Origin: Nocardia yamanashiensis NBRC 100130
GTDB taxonomy: Bacteria > Actinomycetota > Actinomycetes > Mycobacteriales > Mycobacteriaceae
DNA length: 64,000 nt
NCBI RefSeq assembly: GCF_001613325.1
Contig: NZ_BDCD01000007.1
Span: 1 to 64,000 of the forward strand
Reading direction: 5' to 3'
Part shown: positions 51,813-60,850 of the stretch, piece after piece
Numbering within the stretch: position 1 is the stretch's first letter
Layout of the letters: each line of letters begins with the position of its first letter
Program-made: the position numbers and the translations under genes
The notes under the pieces: model-generated
Told to the model about the DNA's origin: nothing
Databases searched by the model: none
What the model saw: the letters and a program-made list of their open reading frames with translations, nothing else

Positions 51813-53504
51813 GTGACCGAGTCCGCTGACGGATTGCTGCCCGACCCGAGAGGGGTCGGTGCCGTGGAGTTCGCGCATGCCGACCGGCTCCGGTTGTTCT
51901 CCTTCGCCACGGCCGAGAAGCGGGGGGACTACCTGTGGGTTTTGCGTGCTTTCGATACCGCGCGGGCCGCCTACATCGTGTTGCTGCACGCCTCCGACGT
52001 GGTCGAGACGCTCAATCGTTGCCCGGGCGCACCGGGATTCACCGCCACCGAGGTGGGGCCGCTGCTCGAGCAGTTGCACCAGTGGGGAGTCCTGGAACGC
52101 AGCTATGACGGGACGCGCGCGGCCACGCTGGCCGAGTACCGGAACCGGCATTTCGTGTACCAGTTCTCCCAGGCCGGATATCAGGCATATCGGGCGGTGT
52201 CGGATGTGCTGGAGGCGCGGCTGGACGAAGCGTCGCTCTCGCGGCTGGTGCTGCCGGAACTGCTGACCGATCTGCACACGCTCGCCGAAGCCAACCGGAC
52301 CGGTGACGCGCCGCGCGTGTACCGGCTGCTCAATCGCCTGGATCGGGCGCTGACCGATCTCGCCGAACGCGCGGCCCACTTCTATCTCACCCTCGGCGAT
52401 CTGGTGCGCACCACCGAGGCGACCCCGGAGGCGTTCCTCGCCCACAAGGACGCGCTGCTCGCGCACATGCGCGAATTCTCGATGGACCTGGCCCGTTTCG
52501 CGCCGCGCTTGGCGGGCGCGATCCTCGAGGTCGAGGCCACCGGCGTGGACGACCTCATCGAACGCGCCGCCCGCATCGACGAACGCGTGCTGCTGAATTT
52601 CGAAGAGCGCGAAGCGGATTGGCGCGCCCGCTGGTCCGGCCTGCGCGGCTGGTTCCTCGCCGACGGCGAAGGCGGCGTCACCGAATGCGAACGCCTGCGC
52701 GAGGCCACCATGAGCGCCATCGCCGCCGTGCTGTCGCTGCTGCGCCGGGTCACCGAAACCCGCAAGGGCGGGGTGAGCCGCGAATCGGCCCTGCGCCACC
52801 TGGCCGGCTGGTTCACCGCCGCCCCCTCCGCCGAAGCCGCCCACGCCCTCTTCGACGTCGTCTTCGGTCTCGGCAAACCTCGCCACCTCGCCATGCAGCA
52901 TCCCGACGCGGACGTCATCCCCGCCATCCGATCCTGGTGGGACGCACCACCTTTGGAGATCGCCCGCACCCTCGCCGAAACCGGCCGGCCCCCGACGCCC
53001 GGTGCCCCGGCGCGCCTGCAACGCAATGACGCGAGCATCCGCCGCCTCCGCGAAGCGCAGTTGGACGCCCAGCGCGCCCGCGCCGCCGCGGCACGCTCCC
53101 TCGCCGCTTCCGACGTCTACGAACGCGAACTCGACGAGGGCGAGACCGAAGTACTGCTCAAACTGCTCGACGCCGCCTCCACCGCATGGGTCCCGGTCAG
53201 CGGCAAGGTCGGCACCACCGGCTCCGACAATGGCGTCACCCTCACCGTGTCCCCGTACGAAGGCTCCACCGCGATCCGCACCTCCCGCGGCCTACTACAC
53301 CTCAACGGCCGCAAACTCGAGGTCCGCGAAACCGCCGCGCTGCGCAAAAGCAAGGCGGCTCGAGGAGTCTCCGGCCGCGGCCGCACCGGTCGCGACAGCC
53401 GCAGTGCGACGAGCGAAGGCGGGGCGATGCCGGAGGTCGGGAGCGGCTCGGCGGCAACGTCCGATACCGCCGCCACGGCTGCCGAGCGAGAGGACGTGGG
53501 CTGA
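51813..53504 (+). CDS. jetA: Wadjet type III JetA (TIGR02677/DUF2397 family)
   Basis: A 563-residue protein of the TIGR02677 family, the kleisin-like (MukF-like) subunit of Wadjet. Blocks near the start (LFSFATAEKRGDYLWVLRAF and IVLLHASDVVETL) and the winged-helix-like EFSQAGYQAYR region identify it. The middle is helical and basic, and the C-terminal tail (about 500-563) is low-complexity. The GTG at 51813 is 6 nt after TAACCT (51801-51806), so transcription is probably leaderless. It links the two head domains of JetC in the complex that recognises and acts on closed-circular plasmids. The stop overlaps jetB in TGATG, so the genes are translationally coupled. Confidence 0.9.
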   Translation: MTESADGLLPDPRGVGAVEFAHADRLRLFSFATAEKRGDYLWVLRAFDTARAAYIVLLHASDVVETLNRCPGAPGFTATEVGPLLEQLHQWGVLERSYDGTRAATLAEYRNRHFVYQFSQAGYQAYRAVSDVLEARLDEASLSRLVLPELLTDLHTLAEANRTGDAPRVYRLLNRLDRALTDLAERAAHFYLTLGDLVRTTEATPEAFLAHKDALLAHMREFSMDLARFAPRLAGAILEVEATGVDDLIERAARIDERVLLNFEEREADWRARWSGLRGWFLADGEGGVTECERLREATMSAIAAVLSLLRRVTETRKGGVSRESALRHLAGWFTAAPSAEAAHALFDVVFGLGKPRHLAMQHPDADVIPAIRSWWDAPPLEIARTLAETGRPPTPGAPARLQRNDASIRRLREAQLDAQRARAAAARSLAASDVYERELDEGETEVLLKLLDAASTAWVPVSGKVGTTGSDNGVTLTVSPYEGSTAIRTSRGLLHLNGRKLEVRETAALRKSKAARGVSGRGRTGRDSRSATSEGGAMPEVGSGSAATSDTAATAAEREDVG

Positions 53505-54916
53505 TGCATGCGCGGTCCGTCGATTCGCTGGCGCTGGACAGTTATCAGCGGGCGGCGCGGGTGGTGCTGGCCAATCATCTGATCACGCGGAGTTATCCGG
53601 ATCGGATTGCGCTGCCGTTGATTCGGCGGTGGGCGACCGAGTTGCGGGAGGACTTGGCCGAGCTGTTCGGGTATCGGCTGGAAGTGACCGAGACGACGGC
53701 GCGACTGTTTCCGGTGCTGGATCAGCTGGAGTCGGGGCGGCCGGCGCGCACGCCCGCCGAGCGGGTGTTCGATCGGCGGCGGTATGCGTATCTGGCGCTG
53801 GCCCTCGCCGCGCTGGGTCGGGCGGGCGATCAGATCACGTTGTCGGAGTTGGCCGATCAGGTGGCCGCGTATACCGAGCGGGTGGAGGGGCTCGAGCTCG
53901 CGCCGGACCGGGCGGCCGATCGGGATGCGTTCGTGGACGCGGTGGGATGGTTGTCCGCGCGCGGTGCGGTCACTCTCGCCGATGGCGACGCGGGCGGCTG
54001 GGCGAGCGATCCCGAAGCGGGAGAGGCGCTCTACGACATCGACCGGGCCGTGGTGTTCGCGCTGTTCCGGCCGCCGCGCGCGGTGCAGCATCTCAACAGC
54101 GTGACCGGGCTGCTCGGGGAGGAGGCCGGGGGCGGCGATACCCGCGCTCCCGCACAGGCTCTCGCGGCGCGCAAGGTGCGGCGAGCGCTGGTGGAGCAGC
54201 CGGTCGTGTATGCCGACGAACTCGATCCGCCGGGCCGGGAGCTGCTGGCTCAGGAGAAGCTGGTGCGCGAGGTCGAGCTGGTCACCGGGTTGCGGGCGGA
54301 ACGGCGGGCCGAGGGGGTGGCGTTGATCGACAGTTCGGGGCGGCTGTCGGATGTGCGGTTCCCGAGTACCGGCACGCTCGCGCAGGTGGCGCTGCTGCTG
54401 GCCGGCGAGATCGCGGACCTGGTGCTGGATCTGGACAATCCGGTGGCGCGGCGGCCACGGCCGGAGACGCCGTTCACCGATCTGGCCGAGCAGCTCGACA
54501 GCGCGATTCCGTTCACCACCGTGTTCGCACCCCTCGCCGATCCGGTGGAAATGTTCGTGCCGGACGAGGATTCCGACGACGAGGACCAGGAACCGGAGAT
54601 TCCGGACTATCCGTTCGTCGAATCGTCGTGGATCCGCGACACCGTGCAGATGCTCACCGGCCGCTACGGCAATACCTTCTCCGCGCAATGGCAGGCCGAC
54701 GTGCCGGGGCTGACCGCCGAGGCGGTCGGGCTGCTGGAGCGGCTGCGGCTGGTCGAACCGGTGGACGGCGGGCTGCTGATCCTGCCGGCGCTGGCCCGGT
54801 ATCGCGGCGCCATCGTCACCATCCGCACGCGCGCGGAAACCGAATTGTTCATCTCGCCTACGCAAGTCGGCACCGAGGACGACACCGCCTCGATCGAGAA
54901 GGGATCCCGGAACTGA
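53504..54916 (+). CDS. jetB: Wadjet type III JetB (TIGR02678/DUF2398 family)
   Basis: A 470-residue protein of TIGR02678, the MukE-like winged-helix subunit. The opening LDSYQRAARVVLANHLITRS, then LIRRWATELREDLAELFGY and RVFDRRRYAYLALALAAL are diagnostic. It should dimerise with JetA on the JetC heads. ATG 53504 overlaps the jetA stop (TGATG) and its own stop overlaps the jetC ATG in the same way, so all three subunits are made in a coupled series. The DNA has G-ending codon preference compared with C-ending codons at the jetA 3' end. Confidence 0.9.
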   Translation: MHARSVDSLALDSYQRAARVVLANHLITRSYPDRIALPLIRRWATELREDLAELFGYRLEVTETTARLFPVLDQLESGRPARTPAERVFDRRRYAYLALALAALGRAGDQITLSELADQVAAYTERVEGLELAPDRAADRDAFVDAVGWLSARGAVTLADGDAGGWASDPEAGEALYDIDRAVVFALFRPPRAVQHLNSVTGLLGEEAGGGDTRAPAQALAARKVRRALVEQPVVYADELDPPGRELLAQEKLVREVELVTGLRAERRAEGVALIDSSGRLSDVRFPSTGTLAQVALLLAGEIADLVLDLDNPVARRPRPETPFTDLAEQLDSAIPFTTVFAPLADPVEMFVPDEDSDDEDQEPEIPDYPFVESSWIRDTVQMLTGRYGNTFSAQWQADVPGLTAEAVGLLERLRLVEPVDGGLLILPALARYRGAIVTIRTRAETELFISPTQVGTEDDTASIEKGSRN

Positions 54917-57900
54917 TGTCCGACCTCATTCACGGTGGCGTCCGCTTCGTTCCCACTCGCGCGGGCATCGTCAACCTGTGGGACTACCGCGATCAGGAGT
55001 TCTGCTTCGCCGACGGGCGCCTGGTGCTGCGCGGGCCGAACGGGTCCGGCAAGACCAAGGCCCTGGAAGTGCTGTTCCCGTTCGTGTTCGACGGGCGCAT
55101 CGAACCGCGGCGGTTGAATCCGTTCGCCGGTGAAGAGCGCACCATGAAGTCGAACCTGTTGTACCGCAAGCAGGAATCGGCGTACTCGTACGTGTGGATG
55201 GAGTTCGCGCGCGGCGACTGGGCCGAACCGGAGGTCGTGACCATCGGCATCGGCATGCGGGCCACCCGCTCCCAGGACAAGGTGACGCGCTGGTATTTCG
55301 TCGCCGACGGGCGGGTGGGCGTGGACTTCTCGCTGCTCGGGCCGGACGATCGGCCGCTGACGCGGAAGCAGCTGGCCGAGCAGATCGGCTCGGACGCCAT
55401 CGTGGACCGCCCGGTCGAATACCGCGCCGCCATCGACGCCCGCATGTTCGGTCTCGGCCAGCAGCGTTACGACCAGCTCATCAATCTCATCCTCACCCTG
55501 CGCCGCCCGCAGCTGGCCAAGAACCTGGACCCGCGCGGCCTGTCGCAGGCGCTGACCGACGGCCTGCGGCCGCTCGACGAGCAACTCATCCTCGATGCCG
55601 CCCGCTCCTTCAGCGATATGGAGGAGGTCGGCCGCACCCTCGAGGGCCTGGTCCAGGCCGACAGCGCCACCCGCGCCTTCGTCGGCGTCTACCGCAAATA
55701 CCTTGCCGTCCAAGCGAAAACCGATATCGACCAGGTCCGCGCCCGCCTCGACGCGGTCACCCACGCCGGCACCGCCCTGCACGCCGCCGCGGCCCTGCGC
55801 CAGCGCCGCGACGCCGATCGGGCCGCCGCCGAAACCCGCGCCGAGGACGCCGACCGCGCCTACGAACAGGCCCTCTCCGACCGCGAAACCCTGCAGCGCT
55901 CCAGCGCTTACGAAGGCAAACAGCAACTCGACGACCTCGCCGACGCCGTCCGCCGCCTGGAAACCTCTTCCGCCGTCCACCGCGACAAGGCGTTGAAGGC
56001 AGGCCAGACCGTCGACCAGCGCGCCGAGGAATCCGAACGCGCCCGCGCCGCCGTCGCCCACGCCGCCTCCGCCCTGGCCCGCGGCGAGGACGAACTGCGT
56101 TCCGCCGCCGAGGAAGCCGGCATCAACTGGACCGCCCTCCCCGAACAGGCCCGAGCCGACCACCTCACCACCACCGTCCGCTCCCACGCCGAAGAACGCG
56201 ACGCCGACGTCCGCGCCGTCCGCCGCGCCCTCACCCTCGTCGATCAGGCCGCCAACGAACGCACCCGAGCCGAACGCGCCGTCCAGCGCGCCGCCGAACT
56301 CAAGGACTCCGCCGCCGCCGAACTCGCCGAAGCCGAAGCCTCGGTGGCCCTGGCCCGCTCCAATACCGCCCTCGCCCTCCGCGATTGGTGGGACACCCAC
56401 CGCGACGTCTACTCCCCCATCCGCACGGGACTGTACGAGGCGATCAGCGACGCCCTCGCCCAGACCGGAACCGAACCCGCCACCGGCGATCTGCCCGCGA
56501 CGCCCGCCGAGGTGCTGGCCGAGCGGACCGAGCCGCTCACCGAGGAGATTCGTACTCGGCGGCAGGAGGCGCGCACTCGCGCCGCGCAGGCCACCGAGCT
56601 GGCCGGTCGACTGCGCGCCGAGCGCGATCGGGTCGCAGCCGAACGGGATGACGCGCCACCGGCTTTCGCGGGCCGGACCGATGTGCGGACCGAGCGGTCC
56701 GGTGCGCCGTTGTGGCGGTTGGTGCGGTTCGCCGATCACGTCGAGGCCGGTGCGGCCGCCGGCATCGAAGCGGCTTTGCAGGCGGCGAACCTGCTCGATG
56801 CCTGGGTGTGCGCGGAGGACGAGCTGCCCGCGCATGCTTCCGAGCAGTTCCTGGTTCCGCTTCCGGCCGCCGAACGACCGGCCGGTCCGACGCTGGCGGA
56901 CGTGCTGGTCGTGGAGGACGACACCGACACGCTGACCGTCCCGCGTGACACGGTGGCCGGCGTCCTCGCCTCCATCGCGCTGCATCGCGTCGCCGGGAAT
57001 GGGACGAAGTCCGCGAAAGCGACAGCTGCACAGCGGGGTTCGGACACGAGCGAATCGACGCTGTCCGGCGGTTCGGCGACGGCAGCCGAGGCGCACGCGG
57101 TATCCGGAGCCGAGGCGCAACCGGTGGCCGACGGTGGCGGGGCGGTTGTCTCGGCGGATGGGCGGTATCGGTTCGGGGTGCTGGTGGGGCGGCATTTCAA
57201 GGGGGATGCGGAGTTCATCGGGACGACCGCCCGGGCGCGGCGGCGGGAATTGCGGTTGGTGGAGTTGGCCGCGGCCATCTCGACGGCCGAGCAGGACGCG
57301 CTGGATGCCGCGAGCGAGGAGCGCACCGCCACCGAGGACCTCGGGCGGATTTCGGCGGCGGCCAAGGCACTGCCGCGGACCACCGCCATCACCGCGGCGC
57401 TGCGGATGGTGTCCGAGGCGGCGGGTGTGCTGCGCACCCGGGCCGAGGGGACGGCGCAGGCGGAGCGGGAACTCGATCAGGCTGTCGCCGAATACGCTGC
57501 CGCGGACAAGAAGGTGCGCGGGATCGCGGCCGATCACAAGGTGCCCAGGGATCCGGCGGAACTGGACGCATTGGCCGCCGCCGTCCGGCATTTCGAGAAC
57601 GCGGGCACCGCGCTGCTGCGATTGCGCGGGGACCATCAGCGCGAGCACGAGCGGTCCCGGGAGGCCGGGGATCGGCTCGAGGAGGCCAAGGATCTCGCCG
57701 AGGCGTTCGCGGAGGAGGCCGAAGCGGCGCGCTCGGGTTACGAAGAGCAGCAACGGAAGCTGGAGACGCTGCGGGAGGCGCTCGGAGCCGGGGCCGCCGA
57801 TATCGATCGGGAACTGGAGCTGGCGCGGGAGAAGATCGACGCGGCGCGAGCGGAGCAGAAGGCGGCGCGCAAGGCGGCGCACGAGGCCATCGAGGGGGTC

Positions 57901-59265
57901 GGTGCCGCCGAGGGCGCGCATCGGGCCGCACACGCGGCGCTGGGGACCGCTTTGACCGAATTGCTGGCGGACGTACGGCATCTCGCGCCGTACGCGCGCC
58001 CGGATCTGCTGAGCCTGCTCGGCGCGCCCGCGGACAGCCGGTGGCCGAGCAGCGACGCCGCGTGGTCGACGCCGGAGCAGTTGCTGTACCGGATCGAGAA
58101 CAGTGATCCGGAGCAGGAGCCGAAGGTGCTCCCCGACGAGGTGGCGGCGCTGTTCGAGAACCTGGCTACCGCAACGGCTTCGGTGCGGGCCGGGGACGCG
58201 GCGCGCAAATCGACGCGCAGTGCCGTCACCACCGCTTTGCAGGAATTCGACGCGGCGCTCACCGCGGCCCGCCAGGATTACCGCCTGAATTGGGATGCGG
58301 CGGACGGGCTCACCGTGGTGCAGGTGCACGACGATCACGGTTTGTCGTCTTTGGCGGATTTCGCCGAACGCATCAATGCCGCGCGCCGCGATCAGGAACT
58401 GCTGCTCACCGACGCCGAACGCCGCATCCTGGAAGACGCCCTGCTCACCGGGCTCGCCCAGCAGATTCACGAACGCACTTCCGACGCACGCGATCTCATC
58501 TCCCGAATGGGCGCGGAGATGAAACAGCGGCGCATGTCCTCGGGCAATACGATCGGCGTGCACTGGGTGCTGGCCGACAATCTCCCCGAGGCCGCGCGCG
58601 CGGTGTGCAAGCTCCTCGACCGCGACTCCGCCGACCTCACCCCGGACGATTTGTCGGCTATTCGCGCACATTTCGCCGCCGAGATCCGTTCGGCCCGCGC
58701 GGCGCATCCGGAACGCTCGTATCCGGAGATTCTGGCTACCACCCTGGATTACCGTACGTGGCGGGTGTTCTCGTTCACCATTGTCACCGCGGACGGCTCC
58801 GAGGACCGGCTCACCGTCGCCCGGCACTCCACGCTGTCCGGCGGCGAACAGTCGGTGTCGCTGCACCTGCCGCTCTTCGCCGCCGCGCACGTGATGCTGG
58901 ATTCGGCCGATCCGCAGGCCCCGCGCCTGCTCGCGCTCGACGAGGCGTTCGCCGGCGTCGATGACAACGGACGAAGCGAACTTCTCGGTCTCTCCGTGCA
59001 ATTCGACCTGGATCTGTTCATGACCGGCTACGACCTGTGGATCACCTACCCGCACGTACCGGCCTGCGCGCACTACGATCTGGCGCACTCGGCGGCCGAG
59101 AACACCGTCAGCGCAACGCTGCTGGTGTGGGATTCCGACGATTTGCTGGCCGAGCACGACGGGTCCGATTTGACGGCTGCTCTGGGTTCGCCGAACCGTC
59201 GCCGCCTGCCGCACGGCCTGGAGGGTGCAATGCCCCTGGACACCGAGCTGGTACCCACGTCGTAA
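54916..59265 (+). CDS. jetC: Wadjet type III JetC (TIGR02680, SMC/MukB-like ATPase)
   Basis: A 1449-residue SMC-like ATPase of TIGR02680. Walker A is GPNGSGKT (40-47), the ABC signature TLSGGEQS lies near 1306, and Walker B LLALDEAFAGVDD near 1341. Two long heptad-rich coiled-coil arms (about 240-560 and 790-1080) flank a hinge-like region around 560-750. Family members extrude DNA loops and, with JetA/B, identify small circular DNA for cutting by JetD. The Wadjet set normally includes JetD (DUF2399 type), but no such gene follows: the next frame is a membrane protein. The length is in the family range. Confidence 0.9.
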   Translation: MSDLIHGGVRFVPTRAGIVNLWDYRDQEFCFADGRLVLRGPNGSGKTKALEVLFPFVFDGRIEPRRLNPFAGEERTMKSNLLYRKQESAYSYVWMEFARGDWAEPEVVTIGIGMRATRSQDKVTRWYFVADGRVGVDFSLLGPDDRPLTRKQLAEQIGSDAIVDRPVEYRAAIDARMFGLGQQRYDQLINLILTLRRPQLAKNLDPRGLSQALTDGLRPLDEQLILDAARSFSDMEEVGRTLEGLVQADSATRAFVGVYRKYLAVQAKTDIDQVRARLDAVTHAGTALHAAAALRQRRDADRAAAETRAEDADRAYEQALSDRETLQRSSAYEGKQQLDDLADAVRRLETSSAVHRDKALKAGQTVDQRAEESERARAAVAHAASALARGEDELRSAAEEAGINWTALPEQARADHLTTTVRSHAEERDADVRAVRRALTLVDQAANERTRAERAVQRAAELKDSAAAELAEAEASVALARSNTALALRDWWDTHRDVYSPIRTGLYEAISDALAQTGTEPATGDLPATPAEVLAERTEPLTEEIRTRRQEARTRAAQATELAGRLRAERDRVAAERDDAPPAFAGRTDVRTERSGAPLWRLVRFADHVEAGAAAGIEAALQAANLLDAWVCAEDELPAHASEQFLVPLPAAERPAGPTLADVLVVEDDTDTLTVPRDTVAGVLASIALHRVAGNGTKSAKATAAQRGSDTSESTLSGGSATAAEAHAVSGAEAQPVADGGGAVVSADGRYRFGVLVGRHFKGDAEFIGTTARARRRELRLVELAAAISTAEQDALDAASEERTATEDLGRISAAAKALPRTTAITAALRMVSEAAGVLRTRAEGTAQAERELDQAVAEYAAADKKVRGIAADHKVPRDPAELDALAAAVRHFENAGTALLRLRGDHQREHERSREAGDRLEEAKDLAEAFAEEAEAARSGYEEQQRKLETLREALGAGAADIDRELELAREKIDAARAEQKAARKAAHEAIEGVGAAEGAHRAAHAALGTALTELLADVRHLAPYARPDLLSLLGAPADSRWPSSDAAWSTPEQLLYRIENSDPEQEPKVLPDEVAALFENLATATASVRAGDAARKSTRSAVTTALQEFDAALTAARQDYRLNWDAADGLTVVQVHDDHGLSSLADFAERINAARRDQELLLTDAERRILEDALLTGLAQQIHERTSDARDLISRMGAEMKQRRMSSGNTIGVHWVLADNLPEAARAVCKLLDRDSADLTPDDLSAIRAHFAAEIRSARAAHPERSYPEILATTLDYRTWRVFSFTIVTADGSEDRLTVARHSTLSGGEQSVSLHLPLFAAAHVMLDSADPQAPRLLALDEAFAGVDDNGRSELLGLSVQFDLDLFMTGYDLWITYPHVPACAHYDLAHSAAENTVSATLLVWDSDDLLAEHDGSDLTAALGSPNRRRLPHGLEGAMPLDTELVPTS

Positions 59266-59323
59266 ACGGGTCGCGCGACGGCACATTCAGCGTGTCGGAG
59301 CGCGGCGCGCCGTAAGGATTGGA

Positions 59324-59353
59324 CCATTGGCAAATCAACAGTTTCGCCAATGG
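59324..59353. promoter_or_regulatory. Inverted repeat upstream of the membrane-protein gene
   Basis: CCATTGGC (59324-59331) and GCCAATGG (59346-59353) are exact inverted arms 14 nt apart in a locally AT-rich stretch that includes CTAAAAATATC. It lies between the jetC stop and the next gene. It looks more like an operator than a terminator because the arms are short and no T-run follows. Confidence 0.4.
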
Positions 59354-59438
59354 CGGTTCATCGACTAAAAATATCTCCCGTGCCACTCCCTACCGGAATC
59401 ACCTGTCAGCCATCGACGCTCCGCGTGCAGGAGGCCCG

Positions 59439-60638
59439 ATGACGATCGAACAGCCGCGCGAGGACGAGGTCACCCAGCTGGCTCGACGGGTAGAGAAAGC
59501 CCGTGGGCGGCTGGCCTACCAATACGATCCCGCTCTCACCGACGCGCTGTCGGAGAACGAGCTCGTCGCGGAGCGCGAGCTAGCCGAGCGCATACGCGAG
59601 CAGGAACGTGCTCAACGCTGGAAGCAGGCCGAGGCGGCGGCCGGTGCTGCCGACCGGGCTCGGCAGACCACCGAAGAAATCGAGAAGGCCGACATTCGCG
59701 ATTTGCTGCTCGCCCGCAAGGCGATCGCCGCCCAGCGGCGTGAATCCAGCCCGCACGCCAAACTGGCGTCGCTGTACAAACACCGGGCCTGGAGCCAGCG
59801 CGCGCTCGCCGGTGTGGTCGCGGCCGGCATGCTCTGGTCCGCGGTCAACGTGCAGCACAATATCGCTCCCGGCGGTCCGAGCGATCCCCTCTACTGGTTC
59901 AGCTATCTGCTCGAAGGCATGATCTCGGTCTGCCTCGTGATCATCATGATCGGCACCAACAAGGTCGCCGAATGGGGTGTGATCGACAGCCGCCGCCAGG
60001 TCGTGGTCGCCGAGATGGCGCTGCTGAGCCTGACCGTCATCCTCAACACGTATCCGTATCTGCGCGACGGCAGCTGGTACGACGTGGCCGTGCACGCCAT
60101 CGCCCCGGTGATGATCGGCGTCGCGCTGCTCATCCACAATGCCGCGGCCTCGCGCTACGGTCTCGCCATCGTGCGCGCGACCGACCAGATCCGGGACTTA
60201 CCGGATCCGGGTGAGCAGATCCGGCGCTCGGTGAACACCATGGTGTCCTGGCCCAGCCGCCCCACGCCGCCCCAGGCACCAGTCCCTACGCCGGCCCTGA
60301 CGGCGGGCACCGGTGACTCCGAAAAGGCCGTCAAGGACGAACCCGCGGTAGTGGACGCCGACGAACCCATCGTCAAGACCACCCCCAAGGAAACCGTCAA
60401 ACCCGCCGAAAAAGACACTCGCACTTCGGCGACCGGCAAGTCTCGCCCGTCCGCGGACGACGAGAAGTCACCCCTGGCGGATCTGACCGATCCGGGCCCG
60501 CCGCTGAATGTCTACGACACCGGCCAGTTCCGGATCGCGGAAACCCTCGAACAGGAACTCGCCGAACTGCAGGCGGCCCGCCGCCGCGCCCGCGCCGCCT
60601 CGCGCTCGCGCAACGGTTCCGGCATCCTCGACGACTGA
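59439..60638 (+). CDS. SpdB/DUF2637-like four-helix membrane protein
   Basis: A 399-residue protein. A charged, coiled-coil N-terminus (about 1-115) leads to four membrane helices (about 125-230) including WSAVNVQHNI, WFSYLLEGMISVCL, VILNTYPYL and APVMIGVALLI. A Pro/Lys/Thr-rich linker (about 265-345) and a short basic C-terminus follow. The helix set resembles DUF2637/SpdB proteins that help actinomycete conjugative plasmids spread between cells. GGAGG lies 4 nt before the ATG. It occupies the place where JetD might be expected. Assignment is by general likeness only; a Wadjet-associated membrane effector is another possibility. Confidence 0.55.
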   Translation: MTIEQPREDEVTQLARRVEKARGRLAYQYDPALTDALSENELVAERELAERIREQERAQRWKQAEAAAGAADRARQTTEEIEKADIRDLLLARKAIAAQRRESSPHAKLASLYKHRAWSQRALAGVVAAGMLWSAVNVQHNIAPGGPSDPLYWFSYLLEGMISVCLVIIMIGTNKVAEWGVIDSRRQVVVAEMALLSLTVILNTYPYLRDGSWYDVAVHAIAPVMIGVALLIHNAAASRYGLAIVRATDQIRDLPDPGEQIRRSVNTMVSWPSRPTPPQAPVPTPALTAGTGDSEKAVKDEPAVVDADEPIVKTTPKETVKPAEKDTRTSATGKSRPSADDEKSPLADLTDPGPPLNVYDTGQFRIAETLEQELAELQAARRRARAASRSRNGSGILDD

Positions 60639-60675
60639 TTCCGACGAATCCGGCAGGGCGGCAGTAGCACCCGCG

Positions 60676-60738
60676 CCGCGGTCTCGGTGCCCCGACAGCA
60701 CCGAGGCCGCGGCGATCCCCTCCGCCACCGCGGCCTCG
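60676..60738. terminator. Two overlapping alternative hairpins
   Basis: Hairpin A pairs 60676-60690 with 60698-60712 (15 bp with one G-T wobble). Hairpin B pairs 60702-60712 with 60728-60738 (11 bp perfect). The right arm of A is the left arm of B, so only one can form at a time. The region lies between convergent genes, so a bidirectional terminator is likely. Confidence 0.7.
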
Positions 60739-60850
60739 TGATCGAAACGTTAGGCCCGGCGCCGGTCTCCCGGTCCGTCAGACGGCGCCGCGACGGGCAT
60801 CGGTCGTGGTCACGGGCTCGAGCGGGTTTTCCGGACCGGAACCGGAACCC

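Noticed and set aside
54664..59286. A 1540-codon open frame antisense to jetC
   Set aside because: It is a shadow of a GC-rich coding strand. The translation has no family features and is rich in Arg, Gly and Gln. jetC on the plus strand carries all SMC motifs.
36321..60638. An integrative conjugative element covering the primase-like and SpdB-like genes
   Set aside because: No integrase, TraB-type translocase, excisionase or flanking direct repeats were seen, and housekeeping genes such as metH lie between the two.
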